Origin: Rhodospirillales bacterium
Lineage (GTDB): Bacteria > Pseudomonadota > Alphaproteobacteria > Acetobacterales > Acetobacteraceae
Direction: 5' to 3'
DNA: 40,064 bases
NCBI GenBank assembly: GCA_025352565.1
Contig: JANXTF010000075.1
Location: 1-40,064 of the forward strand
Shown here: one piece after another, positions 25,741 through 33,701 of the stretch
How positions within the stretch are numbered: the first letter of the stretch is position 1
How the letters are laid out: each line of letters begins with the position of its first letter
Position numbers and translations under genes: made by a program
Notes under the pieces: model-generated
Told to the model about the DNA's origin: nothing
Database searches by the model: none
The model's input: the letters and a program-made list of their open reading frames with translations, nothing else

Positions 25741-26697
25741 CTACCAAGACTTCAGGAGTTGCTCGATCTCGGCGGGCGTGCCGGCCGACGCGGTGGCGGC
25801 GTCGGGCGCGATGCGCCGCACGAGCCCCGCCAGCACCTTGCCGGCGCCCAGTTCGACGAAGCTGTCGATGCCGAGTTCGGTCATGGCGATGACGCTCTCG
25901 CGCCAGCGCACGGTCGCCGTCACCTGCTCGACCAGCATCCGCGAAATCTCGGCGGGGTCGGTCGCCTTGGCCGCCGATACGTTGGCGATCAGCGGCACCA
26001 TGGGAGCCTTGGGCGGGGTGCGCTCCAGGGCGGCCCGCATCGCCTCGGCGGCGGGCGCCATCAGCGCGCAATGGAACGGGGCCGACACCGGCAGCAGCAT
26101 GGCGCGGCGGACGCCCTTGGCCTTGGAGATCTCGATGGCCCGTTCGACCGCCTCGCGATGACCGGAGATGACCACCTGGCCGCCGCCATTGTCGTTGGCC
26201 GGCTGCACCACCTGGCGCCCATCGGGACCTTCGGCGGCCGCGGCACAGATTTCGGTCGCCAGCGCCATCTCGCAACCGAGCAGGGCGGCCATGGCGCCAT
26301 CGCCGGGCCGGACGGCCAGCTGCATCGCCTGGCCGCGCAGCCGCAGCAATCCGGCCGCCTGGGCGGGGGTGTACGACCCTGCCGCCGCCAGCGCGCTGTA
26401 TTCGCCCAGCGAATGGCCCGCCACCACCACGGCGCGGTCGGCGAGCCTGAAATTGCCCTCGGTCTCCAGCACCCGCAGCACCGCCAGCGAATGCGCGAGC
26501 AAGGCGGGCTGGGTGTTCTCGGTGAGCGTGAGTTCCTCGCCCGGCCCCTCGAACATCAGTTTGGACAGCTTCTGCTTCAGGGTCTCGTCGATTTCCTCGA
26601 ACACCTCGCGCGCGGCGGCGTAGGCGGCGGCGAGGTCGCGCCCCATGCCGACGGCCTGGCTGCCCTGGCCGGGGAAGATGAAGGCGTGAGCGGACAT
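25741..26697 (-). CDS. fabD: Malonyl-CoA:ACP transacylase (FabD)
   Basis: The 318-residue enzyme loads malonyl groups onto ACP. FIFPGQGSQAVGMG starts the protein, the nucleophile is S96 in GHSLGEY, and the catalytic histidine lies in VSAPFHCALM. ATG 26697 was chosen on the family start MSAHAFIFPGQG. As the first gene of the minus-strand fatty-acid block, its promoter should lie in the 177-bp divergent region shared with the Hint-protein gene. Confidence 0.97.
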   Translation of the reverse strand: MSAHAFIFPGQGSQAVGMGRDLAAAYAAAREVFEEIDETLKQKLSKLMFEGPGEELTLTENTQPALLAHSLAVLRVLETEGNFRLADRAVVVAGHSLGEYSALAAAGSYTPAQAAGLLRLRGQAMQLAVRPGDGAMAALLGCEMALATEICAAAAEGPDGRQVVQPANDNGGGQVVISGHREAVERAIEISKAKGVRRAMLLPVSAPFHCALMAPAAEAMRAALERTPPKAPMVPLIANVSAAKATDPAEISRMLVEQVTATVRWRESVIAMTELGIDSFVELGAGKVLAGLVRRIAPDAATASAGTPAEIEQLLKSW

Positions 26698-26874
26698 ACG
26701 CTGGATTCCGATAACTGTTTGGCGGCACAAGCCTGCCCGAGGTCGGCACCGCCTACTCGCGAGGGCGGGAGGCGTCAATGGCGGCGCGTGCCCTGTTGAC
26801 ACCTTGCCCGACACTCGCCAACGACGGGGCCTGAAACGACTGGTCCCGTTTGGGATGGTCAGGGAGATATGGTC

Positions 26875-28137
26875 ATGTCGGCTGACACACTGGCATGCTT
26901 CGCCGCCGGAACCCGGATCGCGACCTTGTCCGGCGCCCTGCCGGTGCAGGAAATCGGCGCGACGCAGATCGTGCGGGCGAAGTTCGCGGGCCTCGGTTCC
27001 GTCTCCTGGGTGGGGCGGCTCGAGATCGACTGCGCCGATCTGCCGAACCCCTCGGGCATGTGGCCGGTGCGCGTGAAGGCCGGCGCGTTCGCGGACCGGG
27101 TGCCGTGGGCGGACGTGCTGCTGTCGCAGGACCAAGCCGTGTTCATGCCCGATGACCGCGTCCTCGGGGGCGGCTTTCTGGTGCCGATCCGCCGGCTGCT
27201 GAACGGGACCACGGTCGCGCTGGAGCCGGTCGATCGCGTGACCTATTACCGCATCGAGCTGGACCATCACGACGTGCTCCTGGCGGATGGGCTTGCGGTG
27301 GACAGCGCCAGCCATTCGGGGCTGCGCGACGTGTTCGACGCCGTCTCGGTGCGCCTGCTCCCGCCCGGCGCGGACCCGCGCGACGGCGCCCACGATGCCA
27401 TGGACGCCGGACTGGTGGAGCACGGCCCCGCGGTGGACGCCCTCCGCGCGATGCTGGCGGCGCGCGCGCCAAACGCGCCGCGCCAGCCCGAGGCCTCCGT
27501 TGCGGTGGCAGCGCCACCTCCGCCCGCCGAGCCGCCGCCCGAGTTTCCCCTGCCGGAGCCCGAGCCAGAGCCGGAGCCGGAGCCGGAGCAGGAGCCCGAA
27601 TATCTGCTTCAGTCGGTGGCCGAGCCGGTCGCCGTGCCAGCGCCCGAGCCGGTGGTCGCAGATGTGCCGGTGGTGGCAGAGGCGCCCGTCGTTCCGGAGG
27701 CGCCCGTGCCTCCGCCCGGCATGGCGCCGATCGCGGAAACCGTGGTTCCGTCCGCGTTGCAGGATACCCCGGTGGGCGCGATGGCCTGGGCCGACACCCC
27801 CGGCGGCCAGGTCATGCCGCGCCATCCGCGCCGGATGGACCAGTATCTCGCGGTGTTCTCCGAAGAGGAGTACCGGAAGCGGAATCCCGACGTGGCCTAC
27901 GCCGTCGCGCACGACCATTTCTCGTGCGGGCTGGTGCATTACATCGGCTGGGGCTTCAAGGAAGGCCGTATCATGTGCGCGTTCAGCGACACGGGCTACG
28001 CCGCCCGCCATCCGACGGCGGCTGCCGAGGTCGATCGCGGGGAATACGTCGACCTGCTGCACCACTACGTCGAGATCGGGCGTCGGCAGGGGTACGATCT
28101 TGCGGGGTTTCGGGTGATGCCGGCGGTTCAGAGCTAG
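26875..28137 (+). CDS. Hint-domain protein with Pro/Glu linker and C-terminal repeats
   Basis: The 420-residue protein has three parts. Residues about 8-150 are a Hint_2-like (Hedgehog/intein-type) domain starting at C8 (CFAAGTRIAT), with WVGRLEIDC and VTYYRIELDHHDVLLADGL. Residues about 205-315 are a Pro/Glu/Val-rich linker with a run of Glu-Pro repeats. The C-terminus has two related modules of about 38 residues, with the shared pattern FS-x3-Y...HY-x3-G-x3-G. The segment that normally reads SP-x-HA reads SQDQAV, so the usual Hint histidine seems replaced by glutamine, and the usual C-terminal block after LADGL is also altered. Self-cleavage may be lost. ATG 26875 is preferred over 26869 because AGGGAG at 26861-26866 is correctly spaced for it. 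No signal peptide is visible; the role is unknown. Confidence 0.8.
   Translation: MSADTLACFAAGTRIATLSGALPVQEIGATQIVRAKFAGLGSVSWVGRLEIDCADLPNPSGMWPVRVKAGAFADRVPWADVLLSQDQAVFMPDDRVLGGGFLVPIRRLLNGTTVALEPVDRVTYYRIELDHHDVLLADGLAVDSASHSGLRDVFDAVSVRLLPPGADPRDGAHDAMDAGLVEHGPAVDALRAMLAARAPNAPRQPEASVAVAAPPPPAEPPPEFPLPEPEPEPEPEPEQEPEYLLQSVAEPVAVPAPEPVVADVPVVAEAPVVPEAPVPPPGMAPIAETVVPSALQDTPVGAMAWADTPGGQVMPRHPRRMDQYLAVFSEEEYRKRNPDVAYAVAHDHFSCGLVHYIGWGFKEGRIMCAFSDTGYAARHPTAAAEVDRGEYVDLLHHYVEIGRRQGYDLAGFRVMPAVQS
27552..27600 (+). repeat. Glu-Pro hexanucleotide repeat tract
   Basis: Near-perfect GAGCCN hexamers encode a run of alternating glutamate and proline in the linker of the Hint-domain protein. The tract probably forms a stiff, acidic, extended spacer and is prone to length change. 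Confidence 0.85.
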
Positions 28138-28323
28138 TCGCAGAGCCTACAGGCGGGCCAGACTGAAAGCGGACCCCAATACCGAGATTGACCTCCAGCA
28201 TTTACAGGCATTCGGCTCCCAAAGAAAACTCCAGATTCCTGGATAACCGGACACCATTAACCGGACTGCCGCAGGTCACGGATACCAATACATGGACAGC
28301 CGATTTTAGCTAGTTTCCGTAGC
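28138..28323. other. Low-GC intergenic scar, no gene recognised
   Basis: These 186 bases between the Hint-protein gene and tniQ are noticeably richer in A and T than the flanks. A short direct repeat TAACCGGAC occurs twice within about 20 bases (near 28244 and 28258). I see no RNA gene, terminator or complete element end. Composition and place suggest transfer-derived DNA. Confidence 0.5.
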
Positions 28324-29304
28324 TCAACCGTCGCCGGTTTGCCGCTCCCGGTCAACCACCCGATACTCCTGGACGACCCGGAGAATCTCTGTTCCCTGGC
28401 CTTCGGGCAATCCTGCCTGCCAGCGTTCCACCGCACCGGCGGCCATCCGCATCGACTTGCCCGGCAGGACGTCACTGCGGAGCCGCATCTTGTCGATGAC
28501 CCGGTGAAAGGCGGACGGCCAGGGTGTCACAGCCTTCAGTCCTCGCCGCATGGCGACGTGCGCTTCCCAGACCAGCTCGCCCGGGTTCTCCGAGGAGAAA
28601 TACTTGTTCAGGCGTCCCATCCTCTCGAGGCCCAGGCGGTAAAGGAATTCCGCGATGTTCGCACCGGCCAGGTCGCGGAACGGCGTCAGCGCGCGGACCT
28701 GATCAGCTTCAGCCTGGAACCGGGGATCACCCATGAGACCGTAGACGGCCGCCGTGGCACCGATGTCCTCCGGGGCGGCATCCTCCGCGACGAAAGAACT
28801 GAATTCCGGCTTGCCCGCGCAGACGCAACGGGTCAGGTCCCCGCCGAGCCACCGGATCGGCTTTCCGCACGCCAGGCAGGCATCCATGAGCACCACGCGG
28901 TGAACCGGGCAGATCGCGACATACCGCAGGTCCCAGATCGCCCGGTGTACGGGTATCTCGCCAATGCATGTCGGGCAGATCCGCCGCTCGGCCGCGCCGC
29001 GTCTTTCGATGACGCTCTGGCTGACGGGCTGGCCCCGGAACGTCGCCCACTTCCGGTCGGGCTGTCCGTATGAGATCGCCCAAAGGTCCTTCTCGTCGAT
29101 GCAGGCGGTTTTGGCCAATCCGGCCATCCACTCCGGGCGGGGCTGGTTCGTGAACGTGTCGAACTTGCAGGCGAACAGCAGCATGCGGGCGGACCCGAGG
29201 CGGCGGTGGTTCGCGAGCCGGAAGATGTAGCTGACCAGGTTCTCCTCGGGATGCGGATCCAGGGTCAGAGCCGTCGATATGCGAGGGAAATCCTTGGCGG
29301 GCAT
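28324..29304 (-). CDS. TniQ-family protein, isolated
   Basis: The 326-residue protein starts with the TniQ pattern (LTLDPHPEENLVSYIFRLANH). It carries two zinc-finger-like pairs, CPTC (in RRICPTCIGE) and CP-x-H...C-x2-C (ICPVHRVVLMDACLACGKP), with W and R positions typical of TniQ/TnsD N-terminal domains. In Tn7 and Tn5053-type transposons these proteins choose or bind the target site. Here no transposase, tniB ATPase, resolvase or CRISPR-type partner is adjacent. It is shorter than the roughly 400 residues usual in Tn5053, so the C-terminus may be reduced. It sits back to back with a broken ATPase gene, so it is probably a remnant of a larger element, although the frame is intact. Confidence 0.82.
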   Translation of the reverse strand: MPAKDFPRISTALTLDPHPEENLVSYIFRLANHRRLGSARMLLFACKFDTFTNQPRPEWMAGLAKTACIDEKDLWAISYGQPDRKWATFRGQPVSQSVIERRGAAERRICPTCIGEIPVHRAIWDLRYVAICPVHRVVLMDACLACGKPIRWLGGDLTRCVCAGKPEFSSFVAEDAAPEDIGATAAVYGLMGDPRFQAEADQVRALTPFRDLAGANIAEFLYRLGLERMGRLNKYFSSENPGELVWEAHVAMRRGLKAVTPWPSAFHRVIDKMRLRSDVLPGKSMRMAAGAVERWQAGLPEGQGTEILRVVQEYRVVDRERQTGDG

Positions 29305-29345
29305 TCACCGATGAACCCAGTCGCGCAGGGTTTGCCGGACAGGGA

Positions 29346-29660
29346 ATGCCCGAAAACGAAGTGCGGGCGCTAACATTCTTTTCGTTGGTTTTGACAATCG
29401 TAGGTCTGATCTTCGTCAACCGCTCGTTCATTGCATCATTGCTCATGGCGCTCCGCCGGCACAATCGGACACTCGCGCTTGTCCTCCTCGCCGTCGCGGC
29501 GATGTTGGGCCTGACAATGCTATGGCCGGTCGCGAGCAATCTGTTCCGCTTCGGGCCACTGCACGGGGATGACCTGGCATTGACGCTGAGTGCTGGCGTT
29601 TTCGTGCTTATTTGTCTGGAGTTCCTGAAGCTTCTGTGGCGCGGACGACTGTTATCATGA
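29346..29660 (+). pseudogene. 3' fragment of a P-type cation-transporting ATPase gene
   Basis: The 104-codon frame encodes three hydrophobic segments and ends LICLEFLKLLWRGRLLS. The pattern, from NEVRALTFFSLVL through FRFGPLHGDDLALTLSAGVF to the E-x2-K near the end, is the C-terminal membrane domain of P-type (Ca2+-type) ATPases. The phosphorylation site, nucleotide domain and first membrane helices are all missing. The frame stays open upstream of the ATG into the tniQ boundary region, so the break lies in about 29305-29345. It cannot be a working pump. Confidence 0.78.
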
Positions 29661-29673
29661 TCCTGATCGACGC

Positions 29674-29705
29674 ACGAAAGGCGAGGCCTACCGGGCACCT
29701 TTCGT
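29674..29705 (+). terminator. Candidate intrinsic terminator after ATPase remnant
   Basis: ACGAAAGG (29674-29681) pairs with CCTTTCGT (29698-29705) around a 16-base loop, just 14 bases after the ATPase fragment stop. The T-rich tail is short, so activity is uncertain. It may be the original terminator of the lost ATPase gene. The remaining 29706-29895 holds no gene I can support. Confidence 0.4.
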
Positions 29706-29895
29706 CTTGATCGGACGGTGACATCGTCCAAGTCCCACATGGTAACGTCCTTTATGGCACGAGGGTAGCAACGCCACCGCTGACCGGGTCGGCCAGCACG
29801 ATTGTCGAGCCCGAGCAGGACAGACGACATTCCCCGGCCATGGGCTGCGTCCCGAACGCCGCATCCAGATACGAACCCGTCGCGTCGCCTGCCGG

Positions 29896-29935
29896 ATCGT
29901 GATCTCAATCAATCAATCGTGATCTCAATCAATCA
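29896..29935. repeat. Two perfect 20-bp tandem repeats at the end of the acyl-CoA ligase gene
   Basis: ATCGTGATCTCAATCAATCA occurs at 29896-29915 and 29916-29935. The second copy includes the stop codon of the ligase gene (minus strand, 29929-29931). It is AT-rich compared with both sides and marks the boundary between the scar region and the second catabolic cluster. A target-site or recombination footprint is possible, but 20 bp is long for a transposon target duplication. Confidence 0.95.
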
Positions 29936-31431
29936 CTGGCAAGCAGAAGCTCGCGGCAGGCTTGGATGTCGATCTTTTGCGACCCAAGCTGGGGAAGCGA
30001 CGTCGCAAATACGATCGTTCTCGGGATCTTGTAGCCAGACAGGGCGGCCCGGCAGGCCTGATCCACGTCGTGCTTCGACAACGCGGGATCGGCCGGCACC
30101 ACCAGGGCGCCGACCCGCTGGCCGAGCCGCTCGTCCGGGAGGCCGAGCACCATTGCGTCGGCGACGCGCGGAATCGCGAGCAGAATGGCCGCCACCTCGT
30201 CCGGGTACACGTTTTCTCCGCCGGTCTTGATCATCTGGTCGTCGCGGCCCAAGAAGCGCAACGTGCCGCTGGGCTCGAGGACGCCGAGGTCGCCCGTCGG
30301 CTGCCAGCCATCCTCGTACGGCCGAGCGGTGCGAATGAACCGGCCCTCCCAGTAGCCCGGCGAAACCCCGTCGCCGCGCACGGCGATCTCGCCGACGTCG
30401 CCAGGCGCGCAGCGGCGTTTGGTTGCGAGATCGAGGACCGCAACCTCCGAACTGTTGCGGTTCGCGGTGCCGTGCGCGTCGAAACGGCGCCGGGCACGGT
30501 CCAACGGATTGTAGGTCAGGCCGCCCTCGGTGCGGCTGTAGCCTTGCATGAGAACGCCCCCGACCCGGCGCTCGAACGTCTCGAAGATCGAGGGATCGGC
30601 GTTATGTCCGCCGCCCCAGGTGAAGCGCATCGACGGCCGGTGATCGGCAAAGGCGCCGGCGGGTGCGCGAGCGATATCCACGATGATGGTCGCGATCAGA
30701 TGCATGAACGTCACGTGCTCCTCCTCGATCACGGCAAGGAATTCCGACAAGTCCCAACGATCCATCATGATCAGCGGACACCCCGCGAAGATGCAGTTGG
30801 AGAAGACGCTCATCCCGCTGGTGTGGAACATCGGCGAGACCGCCAGCCCGACGTCGCGGCTGGACAGCTCGAAGCAACTCGCCATCGCCGCCGCGACCGA
30901 CACACGCAGGCCATGGGTGTGGATCGCCGCCTTGGGCAGCGAGGTGGTTCCGGAGGTATAAAGCAGGTTGGCGATATCCTGGTTCTGGCAGCCGATCGTG
31001 GGGAATTCAGGTGGGAATTCCCCCAACCGGGTCCAGAACGACCCAGCGCCCGCGTCATTGCCGACAGTGAGGAGCATGGCCGAGCGGCCGCTGGCGATGG
31101 CGGACGCGCGGTCCTCGGTGGTCACAATGCAGCCGGGTGCGCAGTGATCGACGACACGAGCCAAATCCGGTCCCTGGAACCGCCAGTTGAGTGGGACTGC
31201 GATGACACCGGACTTGAACGCACCCATCAACGCGATTGCCAGTTCCACCCGGTTCGGCAGGTAGAGCGCGAGGCGGTCGCCGCGCGCCAGCCCGCTTTCG
31301 TGCAGCAAATTCGCGAACCGGTTCGCCGCGACATCGAATTCGCTCCAGGTGAGGCGGTGCCTCCTATCCGCAAGAGCCAGTCCGTCCGGGGCGCCGCGCG
31401 CTTTCATCTCCAAGAACAGGGCGAAGTTCAC
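29929..31431 (-). CDS. AMP-forming acyl-CoA synthetase
   Basis: The protein is about 500 residues and belongs to the ANL superfamily. It has the P-loop LLYTSGTTSLPKAAIHTHG, the motif GYSRTEGG, PTGDLGVLEPSG, and GRDDQMIKTGGENVYPDEV. The C-terminal catalytic lysine is in GSQKIDIQ. The acid substrate is unknown; the cluster suggests that an imported organic acid is activated to its CoA thioester before the FAS1-like dehydratase acts. I prefer the GTG at 31431, preceded by GAGGAG at good spacing; another GTG lies at 31452. The gene diverges from iclR across a short region with inverted repeats. Confidence 0.87.
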   Translation of the reverse strand: MNFALFLEMKARGAPDGLALADRRHRLTWSEFDVAANRFANLLHESGLARGDRLALYLPNRVELAIALMGAFKSGVIAVPLNWRFQGPDLARVVDHCAPGCIVTTEDRASAIASGRSAMLLTVGNDAGAGSFWTRLGEFPPEFPTIGCQNQDIANLLYTSGTTSLPKAAIHTHGLRVSVAAAMASCFELSSRDVGLAVSPMFHTSGMSVFSNCIFAGCPLIMMDRWDLSEFLAVIEEEHVTFMHLIATIIVDIARAPAGAFADHRPSMRFTWGGGHNADPSIFETFERRVGGVLMQGYSRTEGGLTYNPLDRARRRFDAHGTANRNSSEVAVLDLATKRRCAPGDVGEIAVRGDGVSPGYWEGRFIRTARPYEDGWQPTGDLGVLEPSGTLRFLGRDDQMIKTGGENVYPDEVAAILLAIPRVADAMVLGLPDERLGQRVGALVVPADPALSKHDVDQACRAALSGYKIPRTIVFATSLPQLGSQKIDIQACRELLLASD

Positions 31432-31467
31432 TTGGCTGTCTCTCCTCTGCACCGTGCCTCAAGTGCC

Positions 31468-31505
31468 GTAGTCTTGCTTGACACGCCGCGCTGGGACAAG
31501 GCTAC
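31468..31505. promoter_or_regulatory. Inverted repeat and promoter-like sequence between ligase and iclR
   Basis: GTAGTCTTG (31468-31476) and CAAGGCTAC (31497-31505) are complementary at eight of nine positions across a 20-base spacer. TTGACA (31478-31483) lies inside the spacer, and a weak -10 (TACAGT, 31503-31508) follows at 19 bases. The arrangement fits a repressor site overlapping the iclR promoter. Confidence 0.35.
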
Positions 31506-31526
31506 AGTTACGCGGTGGCAAACGCA

Positions 31527-31543
31527 GTTTCTAAATCGGGAAC
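31527..31543. promoter_or_regulatory. GTTTC-N7-GGAAC site, candidate IclR operator
   Basis: GTTTC (31527-31531), seven bases, GGAAC (31539-31543). The same half-sites and spacing occur as a perfect dyad at 32489-32505 before the next gene. The site would lie in the iclR leader if translation starts at 31584. Confidence 0.35.
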
Positions 31544-31583
31544 GCTGACCCCCCCCGTGACCGGTCCAGCCGAACGGGAGTCG

Positions 31584-32417
31584 ATGAAGTCTCTCAGCAA
31601 GGGCCTGCGGGTCCTCATGGAGTTCACCGCCGATGCTCCGGTGCTGGGCGTAACCGAGCTCGCCTCGCGCACAGGCCTGGCCAAGGGGCAAATCTCGAAG
31701 ATCCTCAATACGTTCCGCCAGCATGGGGTGCTGGCGCAGGACCAGGCGACCCGGCGCTATTCGGTGGGCTCGCGCGCCTTTGCGCTAGGGTCGCGCTTCG
31801 TGAACTACCATCCTCTGGCGCGCGAAGCGCTCGTCGTCATGCGCCAGGTCGTCGAGCAGACCGGGCATAGCGCGCGGCTGAGCATCATGGACGGCGATCA
31901 GGTCATGTATCTGTTGCAAAGCGAGGGAATATTCCTGGCCGATACCGGGTGGCGGGTCGGTATGTTCCTGCCGCTGCACGCCACCACCGCTGGGAAGGTC
32001 ATCCTGGCATTCCTGCCTCCCTTGCGGGTCGACGAACTGCTGGACGGCGCAACCCTGGTGACGATCACCCCCAACACCATCACCGACCCGGCGACGCTGC
32101 GCCGCGACCTGGCTGAGATCAGACGCAAGGGGTTCGGGATATCGAAAGGTGAGACGACCGCCGGCCTGGGAACGGTCGGCGTTCCTGTCTTCGGTCGCGA
32201 CGGCCACGTGACGGCCGTGCTCGGCCTGGTCTTTCCGCTGCATCTCGTGGACTGGGCGGATGCCCCGGCCCTTGCGGCGATCCTACACGAACATGCCCGC
32301 ACCCTGTCGCAGGGCGCAGGCTGCCCCGTCTACCCATTCGGCGGCAGCGCGCCTCGGCCGACCGGCACATCGCCGCCCCAGGCACCAGTACGTTCCGGCA
32401 GGCGCGCTCGGGCATAA
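31584..32417 (+). CDS. IclR-family transcriptional regulator
   Basis: The roughly 277-residue protein has an N-terminal winged helix-turn-helix (GVTELASRTGLAKGQISKIL) and a C-terminal effector domain with PLHATTAGKVILAFLP and the IclR-signature region RKGFGISKGETTAGLGTVGVPVFG. Such regulators commonly control aromatic and organic-acid catabolism. I chose ATG 31584 (preceded by GGGAG) over a GTG at 31515, which has no ribosome-binding sequence. The longer form would add 23 residues and place a candidate operator inside the gene. It sits between the divergent ligase gene and the maleylacetate-reductase-like operon and probably regulates both. Confidence 0.88.
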   Translation: MKSLSKGLRVLMEFTADAPVLGVTELASRTGLAKGQISKILNTFRQHGVLAQDQATRRYSVGSRAFALGSRFVNYHPLAREALVVMRQVVEQTGHSARLSIMDGDQVMYLLQSEGIFLADTGWRVGMFLPLHATTAGKVILAFLPPLRVDELLDGATLVTITPNTITDPATLRRDLAEIRRKGFGISKGETTAGLGTVGVPVFGRDGHVTAVLGLVFPLHLVDWADAPALAAILHEHARTLSQGAGCPVYPFGGSAPRPTGTSPPQAPVRSGRRARA

Positions 32418-32486
32418 GCGGCCGCCGGGCGGGGTGGTGTTGACTTTGTCCGCAGATGGGTGACAGCCTGCTCATAATCGAGAACG

Positions 32487-32507
32487 AAGTTTCTCAGTAT
32501 GAAACTT
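32487..32507. promoter_or_regulatory. Perfect palindrome before the maleylacetate-reductase-like gene, candidate IclR operator
   Basis: AAGTTTC (32487-32493), spacer TCAGTAT, GAAACTT (32501-32507). It lies 10 bases before the GTG start and just downstream of a -10-like CATAAT (32473-32478), where a bound repressor would block transcription. The core GTTTC-N7-GAAAC resembles the site at 31527-31543. Confidence 0.5.
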
Positions 32508-32517
32508 GGGAGCGAAC

Positions 32518-33699
32518 GTGCTGGCCTCGGACTACCACGTCAACTCACCGCTGCAACGGTGCGTCATGGCACGCAACGCGCTTCGGATGTTGCCCATCGA
32601 GGTGGAGACGCTTGGGGTGCGCCGCGCTCTGGTCATCTGCGGAAAGAAAACGAGCCAGAGCCGCTTGCTCCAATCGGCGGTGGCCAGCCTGGGCCCGGCC
32701 TGCGCCGCAGTGTTCGATCGGGTGGTGGAGCACTCCGAAACCACAGTGGTCACCGAGGGTGCGGCGCTTGCGCGGGAGAGCCAGGCCGATGTGCTGATCG
32801 CCGTTGGCGGCGGCAGTGCCTCGGATACCGCGAAGGCCATTGCGATCTTGCTGGCCGAAGGCGGGGTGATCGAGGATCATGCCTCCCGCTTCGTCCCACC
32901 GGACCAGTTCTTTCCCAAGCTGCTCCACCGGCCAAAGCTGCCGATCATCGCGATCCCGACGACCGCGTCGGCCGCGGAGGTGACGCCGGGCCTGGGCATC
33001 CGCGACCCCGCCACAGGCGCCAAGCTGCTGTTCTGGGACGTGAAGCTGGCATCGCGCGTCATCATTCTCGACCCGGATGCAAACCTCGAGGTTCCGGCCG
33101 CATTGATGGCTGCCACCGCAATGAATGCCATGGCCCACTGCGCGGAGGGGCTGTACTCGAGGTTGCGCAACCCGGTCTCGGACGCTCTGGCCAGGCATGG
33201 CGCGCGCATCCTGGTCCACGCCATCCCTGCCATGGTCCACGAGCCCGATGACGTTATGCATCGGGCGGGCGTGCTCGCCGGCGCCAACCTTTCGGGCATG
33301 GTGATCTCCAACGCCCGGGTCGGTATCCATCACGCGGTGTGTCACTGCCTGGGAGCGCTCGGCGGGCTGTCGCATGGCGTGGCCAACTCGGTGATGTTGC
33401 CGCATGCGCTGGCGTACAACCTCGATGTCGCCGCGCGCGAGTTGGCGGACCTTGCAGACGCGATGGGCGTGCATACCAGGGGCCACAGCGACCAAGCAGG
33501 CGCCCAGGCGGCGATCGAGGCGATTTCCGCCTTGCAGCACGCAGCGCGGGTGCCACGCCGGCTGCGTGACACGGGCCTCGACCGGGCGTTGCTGCCAAGG
33601 ATCGCGGAACACACGCTCCGTGACCGCGGCCTTTATTTCAACCCGAAACGAACGGGATCGGCCGGTCCGATCCTCGAACTCCTTGAAAGGGCTTGGTAG
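32518..33699 (+). CDS. Iron-containing alcohol dehydrogenase-family protein, maleylacetate-reductase-like
   Basis: The 393-residue dehydrogenase has GGGSASDTAKAIA as the nucleotide-binding motif and IPTTASAAEVTPG. Its C-terminal region (HHAVCHCLGALGGLSHGVANSVMLPHALAYN) resembles maleylacetate reductases. In metal-dependent relatives a DA-x3-H motif binds iron. Here the segment is NAMAHCAEG, with asparagine in place of aspartate, as I recall for maleylacetate reductases, which work without iron. Maleylacetate reductase yields 3-oxoadipate from hydroxyquinol or resorcinol pathways, but no ring-cleavage dioxygenase is in the cluster, so the true substrate is open. The GTG at 32518 has GGGAG 5 bases upstream. 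Confidence 0.85.
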   Translation: MLASDYHVNSPLQRCVMARNALRMLPIEVETLGVRRALVICGKKTSQSRLLQSAVASLGPACAAVFDRVVEHSETTVVTEGAALARESQADVLIAVGGGSASDTAKAIAILLAEGGVIEDHASRFVPPDQFFPKLLHRPKLPIIAIPTTASAAEVTPGLGIRDPATGAKLLFWDVKLASRVIILDPDANLEVPAALMAATAMNAMAHCAEGLYSRLRNPVSDALARHGARILVHAIPAMVHEPDDVMHRAGVLAGANLSGMVISNARVGIHHAVCHCLGALGGLSHGVANSVMLPHALAYNLDVAARELADLADAMGVHTRGHSDQAGAQAAIEAISALQHAARVPRRLRDTGLDRALLPRIAEHTLRDRGLYFNPKRTGSAGPILELLERAW

Positions 33700-33701
33700 G
33701 A

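Noticed and set aside
26796-26815. TTGACA followed by GACACT before the Hint-protein gene as a third copy of the 8.3/8.6-kb promoter
   Set aside because: The two elements are only 8 bases apart, which is not a workable sigma70 spacing.
28727-29908. A 393-codon minus-strand open frame across the tniQ start, ATPase remnant and spacer
   Set aside because: It overlaps tniQ out of frame and runs antisense to the recognisable ATPase tail. It shows no family features.
29688-29912. A 74-codon minus-strand ORF in the spacer before the acyl-CoA ligase end
   Set aside because: It has no ribosome-binding sequence, unusual composition and no recognisable domain, and it crosses the candidate terminator and tandem repeat.
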